From Chryseobacterium lactis (lineage in GTDB: Bacteria > Bacteroidota > Bacteroidia > Flavobacteriales > Weeksellaceae): DNA of 64,000 nt. Below are positions 17,200 to 26,036 of this stretch, in pieces. The position numbers and the translations under genes are program-made. Positions within the stretch are counted from its first letter, which is position 1; every line of letters begins with the position of its first letter. The stretch spans positions 3,968,001 through 4,032,000 of the forward strand of contig NZ_CP033924.1 of the NCBI RefSeq assembly GCF_003815875.1, written 5' to 3'. Under the pieces are notes generated by a model. That model worked only from the letters and a program-made list of their open reading frames with translations, was not told the DNA's origin and did no database searches.

Positions 17200-19623
17200 T
17201 TAAGCATTATTTATTTCCAGCTTGCTTTCAGGACACTTTTCCCAGTAATTTTCACGGGTGCAGAAAGTAAGATAGGCTGTTTTATGAGGCATGGTGATAA
17301 CTCCTTCTCTTGTATAGCCTAATTTTGTGATCAGTCTGTCAGTAGGAACCGCTTCAACAGAGGCTTCTCCGATACATTTTCCAATTTCAGGAAGAGAGAA
17401 AATATAATCCAATGCCACCTGGAAAGACTGGAAAGAATACTTTTTATCCTTACGTGTTTCAGCAACAAAAAAGTGCGTTCCGTAATCTGTCGGAAGAGAA
17501 TCATAATAGGCACCTACCACATCTCTCATAGGCCAGTAAGGCTCAAAACTGAATTGCGGAACCCCGTTGATTTCGCCGATAAAGCTATGCTGTTCATCAC
17601 TCGGAAGAATGGTTCTGAACCAAAGCTCAAGATCTCTTTTCGGACCATCCATTTTCCAATAAGGCTTGGCATGTTCCATATTGAACCACTCATGGATCAT
17701 TTCGAAATCGTTGTCAATATCAAAGGGTCTGATGCTGATGGTAAGATTTTCATCCTCAAAATGACGTGAATACACGGTGTCTTTCGTTTCAGGTTTTATC
17801 AGCTTATGACTGTAGAAATACTTTGTAAGAGGATTGGACGTATCAAGGAAAACAGCCGGATATTCCAGAGATTCATCGGCTTCGTTGATGTTCTGAAGGC
17901 TGGTGATCAAGTTTCCTTTTGTGTACCAGTCTCTTTTGTTTACAATATAATTTACCAATCCGGTCTCGTCTTCATTTTCAAGTTCTTTAAATGCTTTATA
18001 AACAAGATTAATTAACTTTTTCTCATCAACTAATTTGCTACAACCTAAAGCATTAACAACTCCAAGAATGTTATTGGTTACCAGGTAATAGGTATATTTT
18101 GGAGCTAAAGATTCTTCATCAATAATAGATTGGCTTTCGTCTGCAATTCCCGGAAGAGCCTGGGAAACCAATTCTTTTCTTCCTTCTCTGAAAAAGAATC
18201 CCTGATTATCTCTAAAGTAAATTTTCGCCGGGAATCCCTTTTTGTCAAGCTCTATCATCACATTCTGCTGATGGAATTCACAAGCAAGTCCATAAGTATT
18301 CAGGATCCTTACGATGGGTCTTACACAAAGGTGAAGATATTGTTTGAACCATTCCAGCGCAATTTTTTCTGATGACTGACCCAATTTTTCAGCCGTGCTG
18401 GTAATAATATTCTGAAGTCTTGAAGGTTTTCCCAGAATCCCATCCTGGCAAAGAGCGGCCAAAAGCGTTACATTTTTGTTTTTATTTTCACTCTGGAAAG
18501 GGTTTCTTCGAATGCTTATATTAAATCCATTAATGATTTTTCCTTCAAAAGTAACTGCCATAAAAGCCGGATCTACCATGAAATCAATTTCCGGAAAATC
18601 TCTCTGAAGATTCTTTCCCCAGTCCGTTTTCAACAGATTGCTGATGTCATGGCCACGGTGAAGTTCCGGATACAGATTAATTCTCTCCGAATTCGTGATT
18701 TTTACATGCAAAGAGAATTTGTACATCCACTTACTGTCTTCATTGTAAACCGTTCTTACTGATGAAGTAGGAGTGAAGAAGTCTCCGTAATGCCCTAAAG
18801 CAAAAAGAATTCCCTGTTCCTGCATGATTTGTACATTCTCCTGGCTCAGCAAATAATCTGCTTCCCACGGATGCATTGGTAAAATATGATATTCTGGGTG
18901 TTGATCCCAAAGTTTTTTATGTTCAGGATTTAAAAGAGGATAAATCTTTTCACCTAATTCCTTACTGACCAACTCACCGTCAGCATTTTTCTCAATCATA
19001 TTTTCAGGGTTCACAAGAAAATAAAACAACTGGAATCTTCCGGAAGTTTCAGGAGAATATTTCAATAAATCTTCACCATTGAATCCTTGCTTAGACTTAG
19101 GAACCGGGTGTAGAATATGTCCTAAAATAAGTGACTGTTCAGCTTCAATGAATGACATTTCGAGATCGTTGATTGGCTTTTTCACATGTACGGAGTGGTA
19201 CAGATATTCCGTCAGGTTTTCAATACTGTTGTTCAATCTATCCATCACTGTGGAAGCTTCAATACCAGGATAAATCCCTTTTGCATACTCAGCCGTCAGC
19301 GTCATAAAGCCGTAAACATCCAATTCTGAAACTTCATCAGTGGCAAGAACTCTCATCAATACCGGAAAATCAAATAAATGTCTTCCGCTTTCTGAGAAAT
19401 AATGTACCGGAACATACACATCACATCCGATTGAAGAAAAATCGATTCTGATGTGAAGATTGGTAGGTGTTTCCTGAAGATAGGCTGCGATTCCCTCATC
19501 ATACTTAGGAATGCCAAGGTAGCGGCTCCAGTTCTTGAATTCTTTCATATAGCAGTTGATAAGTGCTGTATAGTTTACCTTTTCTGCGTATTCAGGGATA
19601 TTAGTTGACTTTAATGTATTCAT
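17200..19623 (-). CDS. NIS siderophore synthetase (IucA/IucC) fused to a GNAT acyltransferase
   Basis: 807 residues from the ATG at 19623; an ATG at 19668 would add 15 residues and deepen the overlap with the decarboxylase, so I prefer the shorter form (23-bp overlap). Residues 1 to about 600 are the NIS synthetase: the GHILHPVPKSKQGF motif, HPWEADYLL, PTSSVRTVY, KITNSERI, EFHQQNVM and FRDNQGFFFR, which bind ATP and the carboxylic substrate. The last 180 or so residues (from about ISIRPFDIDNDFEMIHEWF) are an IucB/AlcB-like acyl-CoA acyltransferase. So one protein would both acylate the N-hydroxydiamine (succinyl or acetyl) and condense or cyclise the product, as in bisucaberin- and desferrioxamine-type pathways. 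Confidence 0.92.
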   Translation of the reverse strand: MNTLKSTNIPEYAEKVNYTALINCYMKEFKNWSRYLGIPKYDEGIAAYLQETPTNLHIRIDFSSIGCDVYVPVHYFSESGRHLFDFPVLMRVLATDEVSELDVYGFMTLTAEYAKGIYPGIEASTVMDRLNNSIENLTEYLYHSVHVKKPINDLEMSFIEAEQSLILGHILHPVPKSKQGFNGEDLLKYSPETSGRFQLFYFLVNPENMIEKNADGELVSKELGEKIYPLLNPEHKKLWDQHPEYHILPMHPWEADYLLSQENVQIMQEQGILFALGHYGDFFTPTSSVRTVYNEDSKWMYKFSLHVKITNSERINLYPELHRGHDISNLLKTDWGKNLQRDFPEIDFMVDPAFMAVTFEGKIINGFNISIRRNPFQSENKNKNVTLLAALCQDGILGKPSRLQNIITSTAEKLGQSSEKIALEWFKQYLHLCVRPIVRILNTYGLACEFHQQNVMIELDKKGFPAKIYFRDNQGFFFREGRKELVSQALPGIADESQSIIDEESLAPKYTYYLVTNNILGVVNALGCSKLVDEKKLINLVYKAFKELENEDETGLVNYIVNKRDWYTKGNLITSLQNINEADESLEYPAVFLDTSNPLTKYFYSHKLIKPETKDTVYSRHFEDENLTISIRPFDIDNDFEMIHEWFNMEHAKPYWKMDGPKRDLELWFRTILPSDEQHSFIGEINGVPQFSFEPYWPMRDVVGAYYDSLPTDYGTHFFVAETRKDKKYSFQSFQVALDYIFSLPEIGKCIGEASVEAVPTDRLITKLGYTREGVITMPHKTAYLTFCTRENYWEKCPESKLEINNA

Positions 19624-21118
19624 TTCCGTATTTTTTAATGGTGTTAAGTATAGATGTGATGTCTTCAATTGTTGTTAATGGATTCAGGATGGTGAATTTC
19701 AGATAGAATTGTCCGTTTACTTTGGTTCCGGCGGTCAGGGCATGGCCTTGTTTATAGAGTTGTGATTTGATAAATGTATTGATTCTGTTCAGGTCAAATG
19801 TTTTAAAAGGATCTGCAGAGTATCTGAATACCAGTGCTGAAATATCCGAGGAATTTAATAATTCAAAATGCGGATCATTTTCCAGAGCTTCCACTGCTTC
19901 ACGGGCCGTCATAATAATTCTGTCAATATAGCTTCCCAGTCCTTTTTTACCAATAATCCGGAGCGTAAACCAAAGTTTTAACGCATCAAAACGTCTTGTG
20001 GTTTGTATGGATTTATTAACCTGATTAGGGATTTCGTCTTCATCGTGATCTTTAGGATTTAAATAATCTGCATAATGAGTGATCAATCTGAAATAATTTT
20101 TATCCTTTACCAAAAAACCACTGCTGCTTACCGGCTGGAAAAAAGCTTTGTGGTAATCTACGGTTACAGAATCGGCTTCTTCGATTCCATTGATCAAATG
20201 ACGATGTTTTTCTGTTAAAAGCAGAGCACAGCCATACGCTGCATCAACATGAAACCAGAGGTTATATTTTTTGGCAATTCCTGAAATGTTGATCAATGGA
20301 TCAATGTTTCCGAAATCAGTAGTTCCTGCTGTGGCTACAACTGCAATAGGAATATTTCCTGCTTCAATCTCCTTTCTTACCGCGTCTTCCAGTAATACAC
20401 TGTTCATCCGGAAAGAACGATCCGTTTTGATTTTAATAACAGCTTGTTCGCCAAGCCCCAGCATAGATGCGCTTTTCTGAATGCTAAAGTGCGCTGCTTC
20501 AGAAACGAAAATCCTGAAACGATGAGCTTCTTTAGGTAATCCATCTTTTTTGATGTTGTGATTCAGAAATTTAATGGAAAAATGATCCCTTGCCAGAAGC
20601 ATCCCCATCAGATTGCTTTGAGAGCCTCCGCTGGTAAATATTCCGTCTGATGACTGATCAAATCCTATTTCCCTGCATGTCCATTCAATAAGCTTCTGTT
20701 CCATTAAAGTTCCTCCGGCACTCTGATCCCAGGTATCAAGAGAAGAATTAATTGAACTGATCATAGCTTCGGCCACAACCGCCGGAATAACTACCGGACA
20801 ATTGAGGTGGGCTACATATTTAGGATGATGAAAAGCAACCGCATGTTGTGTATACAGATCATTCACTTCATCAAAAAGCTCGTCATAGCTTATGGGAGGA
20901 GCGTTAAGATCTATATATTCAAACTGTTTCCTCAATTCTTTTGGAGAAACTCCGCTGAAAGGCTGATGAGTTTCCTCTAAAAAAGCGATAACACTCTGCT
21001 GTGCTTTATGCATTGCATTTTGATATTCGTGAATGTTGATATCACAGAATAAGTTCTCCAGATTTGGGAAAAGACTATCCTTTTCCGATGCAATCTGCTC
21101 GGTAATGACTGTGTTCAT
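19601..21118 (-). CDS. PLP-dependent group II decarboxylase (lysine/ornithine/diaminobutyrate type)
   Basis: 505 residues of the fold type I group II decarboxylases. Pieces: FTSGGSQSNLMGMLLARD (161-178) for phosphate binding, His210 in SEAAHFSIQKSA stacking on PLP, HVDAAYG (290-296) with Asp292, and the Schiff-base lysine K324 in DYHKAFF. It makes the diamine that the N-monooxygenase hydroxylates; siderophore context favours lysine to cadaverine (DesA-like) but ornithine or diaminobutyrate cannot be excluded. It is the first biosynthetic gene after the receptor, 206 bp downstream of it, and overlaps the synthetase start by 23 bp. Confidence 0.9.
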   Translation of the reverse strand: MNTVITEQIASEKDSLFPNLENLFCDINIHEYQNAMHKAQQSVIAFLEETHQPFSGVSPKELRKQFEYIDLNAPPISYDELFDEVNDLYTQHAVAFHHPKYVAHLNCPVVIPAVVAEAMISSINSSLDTWDQSAGGTLMEQKLIEWTCREIGFDQSSDGIFTSGGSQSNLMGMLLARDHFSIKFLNHNIKKDGLPKEAHRFRIFVSEAAHFSIQKSASMLGLGEQAVIKIKTDRSFRMNSVLLEDAVRKEIEAGNIPIAVVATAGTTDFGNIDPLINISGIAKKYNLWFHVDAAYGCALLLTEKHRHLINGIEEADSVTVDYHKAFFQPVSSSGFLVKDKNYFRLITHYADYLNPKDHDEDEIPNQVNKSIQTTRRFDALKLWFTLRIIGKKGLGSYIDRIIMTAREAVEALENDPHFELLNSSDISALVFRYSADPFKTFDLNRINTFIKSQLYKQGHALTAGTKVNGQFYLKFTILNPLTTIEDITSILNTIKKYGNEYIKVN

Positions 21119-21206
21119 AGATATTGTGAATTTGTGTTCTTTTACTCCTTAATCGAAAATTTTGGATTTAAAGATTGATGATATATTTTATGAATAATTA
21201 TTTTAT

Positions 21207-21258
21207 CCTCCGTCAAATTTTTGATCAGCCACCCCTCCCGAAGGAAGGGTATATTTCC
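21207..21258. repeat. CCGTCAAA...CCACCCCTCC palindromic repeat, copy 1
   Basis: Consists of CCGTCAAATTTTTGAT, then GCCACCCCTCC and an imperfect hairpin (ACCCCTCC, CGAA, GGAAGGGT at 21231-21250). A second copy with the same order of parts is at 52441-52492. It occupies the gap between the receptor and decarboxylase genes of the siderophore operon, which may reduce or stabilise read-through. Confidence 0.65.
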
Positions 21259-21324
21259 GCCTTTAGTTGTATTATTGGAAAAATCGGTGGCTTTCAAAAT
21301 TTTTTGTAATTAATAATTTTTAAT

Positions 21325-23556
21325 TTAATAAGTAATCGTGTAACCTACAGAAAATGTTGTTCCGCGGCCCTGATAAGCGAATGCTTTCTGAGGAGCTCCG
21401 TAGAAAAATACAGAACGTTGTCCCCAGATTGAAGTATATTGCTTATTGAAAATATTCTGAACCCCGAAGTTGATTGTTCCTTTATTGAGTTTGATATCGC
21501 CCATAAAATCGAATAGGGTATATCCTGTAATTTTCATATCGGCAAGATCAGTATAATTCATAGAATTTTGCATTTGCAGTCTCAAAGAAAATCTTTTAGC
21601 ATTCCAACCTGTGAAAACCATAAACTTGGAAGGGTTGGTGGTATATACCGACTGATTTTGCCAGCCTTTGTCTACTGTTTTAGTTTCCGATTGCATTAAT
21701 AAAACATTTCCTCCGATTTCCAGTCCTTGTGCAAAACGGTAACCTAAAGCTCCTTCAAAACCATAGTTTCTAAGTTTTTGATCAAGTAATGAAACCGTAA
21801 AAGCAGCATTGTCTATTTTCAAGGTTTTGCTTGATAATGCATAGAAAAAAGATCCCTGAGCATACAAACCGGATTCTGAACTTCTGTTGTGTCTGAAACC
21901 AATTTCCATCTGATCGGTCTTAATTCCACTTAACGGCTGTTCCGCAATATTCATACTGTTCAAAAGATTCCAACGGTTGTTGACCAATTCGTATTTCCCG
22001 AAACCATAAGATTTTGCAGCATCAGGAACCGCAAATCCCTGAGAAAAATTAAACCATGTCTGCCATGCAGGGGTAAACTTATACAGCAAACTTGCATTCA
22101 ATAGGGTAACATCATAATTGTTTTTTCCACCTTTGACTACATCTGCAGAGTTTCCATATCCGAAATGCATGTATACCTGCTCTTTAAAGCCTACAAAATC
22201 ATCGAGTTTTACGTTGATAAACTGCTGTCTTACTCCTCCCGAAAGGGTAAGTTTTTTGGTAATATTCCAGTCTGCCTGAATAAAACCGGCTAAGGTAAAG
22301 ATATTTGTATCCGGATATCTACCGACAAAAGCGTCTGTTTTATTTACCAATCCACCTGACTCACTGCTTTTTGCAGGATTAAAAATAGCCTGATCACCGT
22401 TAAATTTTTCGTAGTCAATATCTGTTCCATATGTAAAATTAAAAGCGTTCCATTTTTTTGATAAGACAGCTTTAGCTCCGTACACATCTGTATTTCCTCT
22501 TCCCGAAGACAGGAAAACCGGAAGTATAACGCCAGCCGGAGGTTTTGGAATCTCGGCAAAAGATGCCCCGAAGTCTACTTCTTCTCTTCGGCCATATGCC
22601 TGAAGAAGCAAGTTGTGGCCTCCTAAAATATTGCGAAGGCTGTATTGTAAATTCGCCATGAACCGTTCTGTACGCGGAACTACATCTGAGTCTGCACCAC
22701 CCAATACATTGATTAAATCAGGATTTTTGGTAGTAAATCCTGTAAATCCAGGCCCGAAAGAAAGCCATTTCTTATTTCTAACTTTTGAATTGTAATATTG
22801 AAGATCCAAACTCAAATCCTGATCCGGACTAAGTTTAACGCTAACGCCTCCTAATAGGTCAATGGAACGGTTGTACTGAAAATCTGCCTGCTTTACATCG
22901 GTGATAATCTGGTTTCCGTTGGCGTCAAAAGCACCTTCATTCTGCGTAAATGCAGCTCCAAGCCTGAATTTTACTTTATCATTGCCACCTGCAATAGATT
23001 GGGCAATTCTTTTATCAAGATCATCTTTGTGAAATCCTGTTTTAAGCCCTACAGATGTTTCAAAAGCCAATTTATCAGAAGTTGGCTTTTTGGTAATAAT
23101 GTTGATAATTCCACCGGTTGAATCGCCTCCATAGATGGCTGAAGCTCCCGATAAAACTTCAATTCTCTCGATATTGAAAGGGTCAATAGCATCAAATTGT
23201 CTGCTCGCTGCTCTTGTGCTGTTCAGAGAAACTCCGTTGAGCATCACCAAAACATTTCGTCCCCTCATATTTTGTGCATAATTGGTTCTTCCCTGATTTC
23301 CAAAATCAAAACCTGGGATCATATTTCCCAATACTTCTTTCAATCCGGCTCCGCCTTTTATTTGTGTCTGAAGTTCTTTTTCACCAATAATCCAGACCGT
23401 TCCCGGAATGTCGCTTATTTGTTTTGGAGAACGTGAAGACACCAGAACTACTTCGTTGATATCTTTGGTAGTAACACTATCCTGCTTGTTTTGTGCAGAT
23501 GTATGTGCAGTAAAGGCAGCCAATATAATGACTGAAAGGGCATATTGTCGTTTCAT
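21325..23556 (-). CDS. TonB-dependent siderophore receptor
   Basis: 743 residues. Signal peptide MKRQYALSVIILAAFTAHTSAQ, plug domain (about 45-155, with ISDIPGTVWIIGEKEL, MRGRNVLVMLNG and RIEVLSGASAIYGGDSTGGIINIITKK) and a 22-strand barrel ending in an aromatic tail (VGYTITY). A TonB box is probably near the mature N terminus. It is the first gene of the siderophore operon, so it should import the ferric hydroxamate made by the downstream enzymes. A Fur-like dyad lies 63-74 bases before its start. Energy comes from TonB-ExbBD, which is not encoded in this window. Confidence 0.93.
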   Translation of the reverse strand: MKRQYALSVIILAAFTAHTSAQNKQDSVTTKDINEVVLVSSRSPKQISDIPGTVWIIGEKELQTQIKGGAGLKEVLGNMIPGFDFGNQGRTNYAQNMRGRNVLVMLNGVSLNSTRAASRQFDAIDPFNIERIEVLSGASAIYGGDSTGGIINIITKKPTSDKLAFETSVGLKTGFHKDDLDKRIAQSIAGGNDKVKFRLGAAFTQNEGAFDANGNQIITDVKQADFQYNRSIDLLGGVSVKLSPDQDLSLDLQYYNSKVRNKKWLSFGPGFTGFTTKNPDLINVLGGADSDVVPRTERFMANLQYSLRNILGGHNLLLQAYGRREEVDFGASFAEIPKPPAGVILPVFLSSGRGNTDVYGAKAVLSKKWNAFNFTYGTDIDYEKFNGDQAIFNPAKSSESGGLVNKTDAFVGRYPDTNIFTLAGFIQADWNITKKLTLSGGVRQQFINVKLDDFVGFKEQVYMHFGYGNSADVVKGGKNNYDVTLLNASLLYKFTPAWQTWFNFSQGFAVPDAAKSYGFGKYELVNNRWNLLNSMNIAEQPLSGIKTDQMEIGFRHNRSSESGLYAQGSFFYALSSKTLKIDNAAFTVSLLDQKLRNYGFEGALGYRFAQGLEIGGNVLLMQSETKTVDKGWQNQSVYTTNPSKFMVFTGWNAKRFSLRLQMQNSMNYTDLADMKITGYTLFDFMGDIKLNKGTINFGVQNIFNKQYTSIWGQRSVFFYGAPQKAFAYQGRGTTFSVGYTITY

Positions 23557-23618
23557 TTATTTAGAACAATTAAAAATAATGGAGTAAATATAAAATATTA
23601 TTGACTAAAAAAACACAA

Positions 23619-23630
23619 TGATATTTATCA
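23619..23630. promoter_or_regulatory. Fur-box-like dyad before the siderophore operon
   Basis: TGATATTTATCA is a 5-2-5 dyad (TGATA, TATCA), the core of Fur boxes, 63 bases before the receptor ATG. Iron control of such an operon by Fur is expected. The remaining 300 bases between the receptor and the MocR-type gene contain no gene I can see; they are AT-rich. Confidence 0.4.
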
Positions 23631-23859
23631 CATATTTCAAATCAAGGTGAAACGTCCCCTGATTATTCCCTTAAATGGGAATTATTTTTGTTAAAAAAAT
23701 GGCGTTATAACCCCGTTTAATTTAATCTCAAAATGAGACAAAAAGAAAGAAAATGGTTGAAAATAAAGTTTAGAATTAACAAAAAAATAATATAAAAACC
23801 CACTAAAAAGGATGAAAACAGACTCCAATGATAGTTCGAAAAATCCCCAAAATAGGTAG

Positions 23860-25347
23860 CTAGCTCAGTAATTTTGCATTTTTTGAAAAAATGTCGATGC
23901 TTTTATCCATTTCTGCAGAATCCAGATCACCAAATCCTAATCTGATTGCAGTGATGCCTTTATTCTGGTAGAGTAATGTTTTGGGAATAAATAAGTTATC
24001 CTGAGCACATTTACGGCTTAGCTGCATCAGATTGATAGGAATATTCCATTCCAGCCAGATCGCTAATCCGCCGGAAGGTTTCTGAAAGGTAATAAGATCT
24101 CCTAGGTTTTCCTGTAGCAAGTCTGAGAGATGATTTCGTCTTTCCTGATATATCTTTAAAGATTTTTTCAGATACCGGTTGATTTCTCCTTCTTCAATCA
24201 TTTCTCCTAAAGCTCTTTCCATCAGAATATCACCCTGACGGTCAATAATCCCAAGATATTTTCTCATCTCAACCATCAGGTTTTCCGGTGCCACAATAAA
24301 TCCCGTTCTGAATCCCGGTGCCAGTGATTTTCCAAAAGATCCGATATAGATAACCATTCCATTCGTATCTGCACTGGCCAGTGGAAGAATCGGGCTTTTA
24401 TCATAATGAAATTCATAATCGTAGTCGTCTTCCAGAATAATAAACCCATACTCGTTGGCCAGTTCCAGTAATTCGAGCCGTCTCTGGGCACTCAGTGCCA
24501 CAGTGGTAGGGTAGTGATGATGCGGAGTAAGATACAGCATTCGGATCTTATGTTTTTTGCAGGCTTCCCGTACACTTTCTACTATTATTCCGTCTTCATC
24601 AATAGGAATCGAAACCATTTGAACCCCTGCCTTCATAAAGATCATATTTACTGAAAAATAACTTAGTGCACCTACCAGGACGATATCTCCGGCAGAAAGA
24701 AGAATCTCGGAAACAATATAAATACTCATTTCCGTACTTCGGGTAATCAGAAGATTATTTTTGGAAATCGGCAATCCGCGGGATAAATTGAGATAACGGG
24801 ATAAGTGTTCTTTAAAAAACTCACTTCCGTCATGATTATAATGCCCCAATACTTTCTGATTGGCTTTTCGCTTAAGAATAGAGCTGTAAAATCTGGAATG
24901 CTGGCCGATTTGCGTTAGTCTGATGTCCGGAACACCATCATTAAAAACATATTCGCAATCGGAATGTTCAAAGGGATTATCCAGAATATTGGATGTTTTG
25001 AATGAAAAGCCGACTGTTTCAGGATAGTTTTGAAGATTATTTTGTTTAAAATCATTCATCTTTAAGGGTTTTTCCTGATCTTTTCCAATGATAAAAGTTC
25101 CTTTATTGGGAAAACTTTCAGTCCAGCCTTGTGCAGAAAGTTCATCATATACTGCTACAGCCGTATTTCTATGGATTTCCAGCAGTTCACTAAAGGTTCT
25201 TGTTCCCGGTAGTTTGGTGCCAAAAGGTAAAAAGCCTCTTTGAATCGCATTGATTAATTGATTCGCTATTTGCAGGTAAATAGAAGTATCTGATTTTCTA
25301 TCAATTTTTATAAAACTTTCGTAAGGAATTTTAACCGGACTATCCAT
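23860..25347 (-). CDS. MocR-family regulator (GntR HTH plus aminotransferase-like domain)
   Basis: 495 residues: GntR winged helix at about 15-85 (DTSIYLQIANQLINAIQRG, GTKLPGTRTFSELLEIHRNT, VAVYDELSAQGW) and a fold type I aminotransferase-like domain from about 130 on. The latter keeps the PLP lysine in GSFGKSLAPGFRTG and the LEDDYDYEF aspartate, so it probably binds PLP. MocR members include PdxR, GabR and TauR, which sense PLP or amino compounds. Here it is divergent, with only 65 bp between starts, from an operon of biotin genes, two of which (bioF, bioA) are PLP enzymes; control of that operon is a reasonable inference. A link to the siderophore operon on the other side is less likely because of the 303-bp gap. 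Confidence 0.9.
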   Translation of the reverse strand: MDSPVKIPYESFIKIDRKSDTSIYLQIANQLINAIQRGFLPFGTKLPGTRTFSELLEIHRNTAVAVYDELSAQGWTESFPNKGTFIIGKDQEKPLKMNDFKQNNLQNYPETVGFSFKTSNILDNPFEHSDCEYVFNDGVPDIRLTQIGQHSRFYSSILKRKANQKVLGHYNHDGSEFFKEHLSRYLNLSRGLPISKNNLLITRSTEMSIYIVSEILLSAGDIVLVGALSYFSVNMIFMKAGVQMVSIPIDEDGIIVESVREACKKHKIRMLYLTPHHHYPTTVALSAQRRLELLELANEYGFIILEDDYDYEFHYDKSPILPLASADTNGMVIYIGSFGKSLAPGFRTGFIVAPENLMVEMRKYLGIIDRQGDILMERALGEMIEEGEINRYLKKSLKIYQERRNHLSDLLQENLGDLITFQKPSGGLAIWLEWNIPINLMQLSRKCAQDNLFIPKTLLYQNKGITAIRLGFGDLDSAEMDKSIDIFSKNAKLLS

Positions 25348-25387
25348 AATATCAAAACTGGCACCATGTAACCATCCGGCAATATAC

Positions 25388-25395
25388 TACTTTTG
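25388..25395 (+). promoter_or_regulatory. -7 element of the biotin operon
   Basis: TACTTTTG fits TAnnTTTG and ends 17 bases before the ATG at 25413. It lies in the 65-bp divergent space shared with the MocR-type gene, so a bound regulator would cover both promoters. Confidence 0.5.
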
Positions 25396-25412
25396 ACTCA
25401 AAATAAAAATAT

Positions 25413-26036
25413 ATGGAGTTTCATCAACTGCTCAAAAGAATTGTACAGGATGGAAGTACTCATGCCCGATGGCTGAATACACTTTCTTTTATGGAAAATG
25501 CCGGTGCAAGAAAAATATCAAAATGTGAACATCCGGTTCTGGTGACTCAAATCCAATTGAAGCACGCTGCGGAAGAACACCGCCACGCTTACTATCTTAA
25601 AAAACAAATCGGAAAAATAGATCCTGAGTTTTGTAAAACCTATGAAAGTCAGGAGCTTCTGGCTCCGGTGGCTACGCGCCATTATCTTCATTCTTTAGAC
25701 ATTAAGGCCTGCAGATATCTTCAGGAAGCTTTCAAGCTTAATAAAGAAGATTTGAAATATGCAGCATACCTGTTTGTAACCTATGCCATTGAAGTTCGTG
25801 CTGATGAGCTTTACCCGGTCTATCAACAAATTCTTACCAAAAATTCTTCCAAAATCATGGTGAAATCTATTATCCTGGAGGAAGAAGGTCATTTGGAAGA
25901 AATGATCAATCAATTGAATGAATTTTCTACCGATTGGCAACTTCATGCCGACCATATTCTGACTATTGAGAAAGAATTGCATGAACAGTGGATCAATGCA
26001 ATAGGAGAAGAAGTAGTGCAATTGAATTATGCCTGA
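25413..26036 (+). CDS. Ferritin-like diiron protein, first gene of the biotin operon
   Basis: 207 residues, no family name that I recognise. It is all-helical and shows the full ligand set of class I ferritin-like diiron oxygenases in order: Glu28 (SFMENAGARK), Glu55-x-x-His58 (AAEEHRHAYY), Glu127 (YAIEVRADE) and Glu157-x-x-His160 (LEEEGHLEEM), with about 30-residue spacing as in R2, desaturase and rubrerythrin-type bundles. No signal peptide. Its last 8 bases overlap the bioF start (ATGCCTGA), so it is translationally coupled to bioF. bioC, bioH or other pimelate genes are absent from the cluster. I infer an O2-dependent role in making or trimming the pimeloyl precursor, or a protective or chaperone role for BioF; function is not shown by sequence. 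Confidence 0.7.
   Translation: MEFHQLLKRIVQDGSTHARWLNTLSFMENAGARKISKCEHPVLVTQIQLKHAAEEHRHAYYLKKQIGKIDPEFCKTYESQELLAPVATRHYLHSLDIKACRYLQEAFKLNKEDLKYAAYLFVTYAIEVRADELYPVYQQILTKNSSKIMVKSIILEEEGHLEEMINQLNEFSTDWQLHADHILTIEKELHEQWINAIGEEVVQLNYA

Noticed and set aside
21293..21304. A third TTCAAAATTT site before the decarboxylase gene
   Set aside because: It is a single half-site inside an AT-rich gap, without the tandem copy and the -7 element at the required distance.
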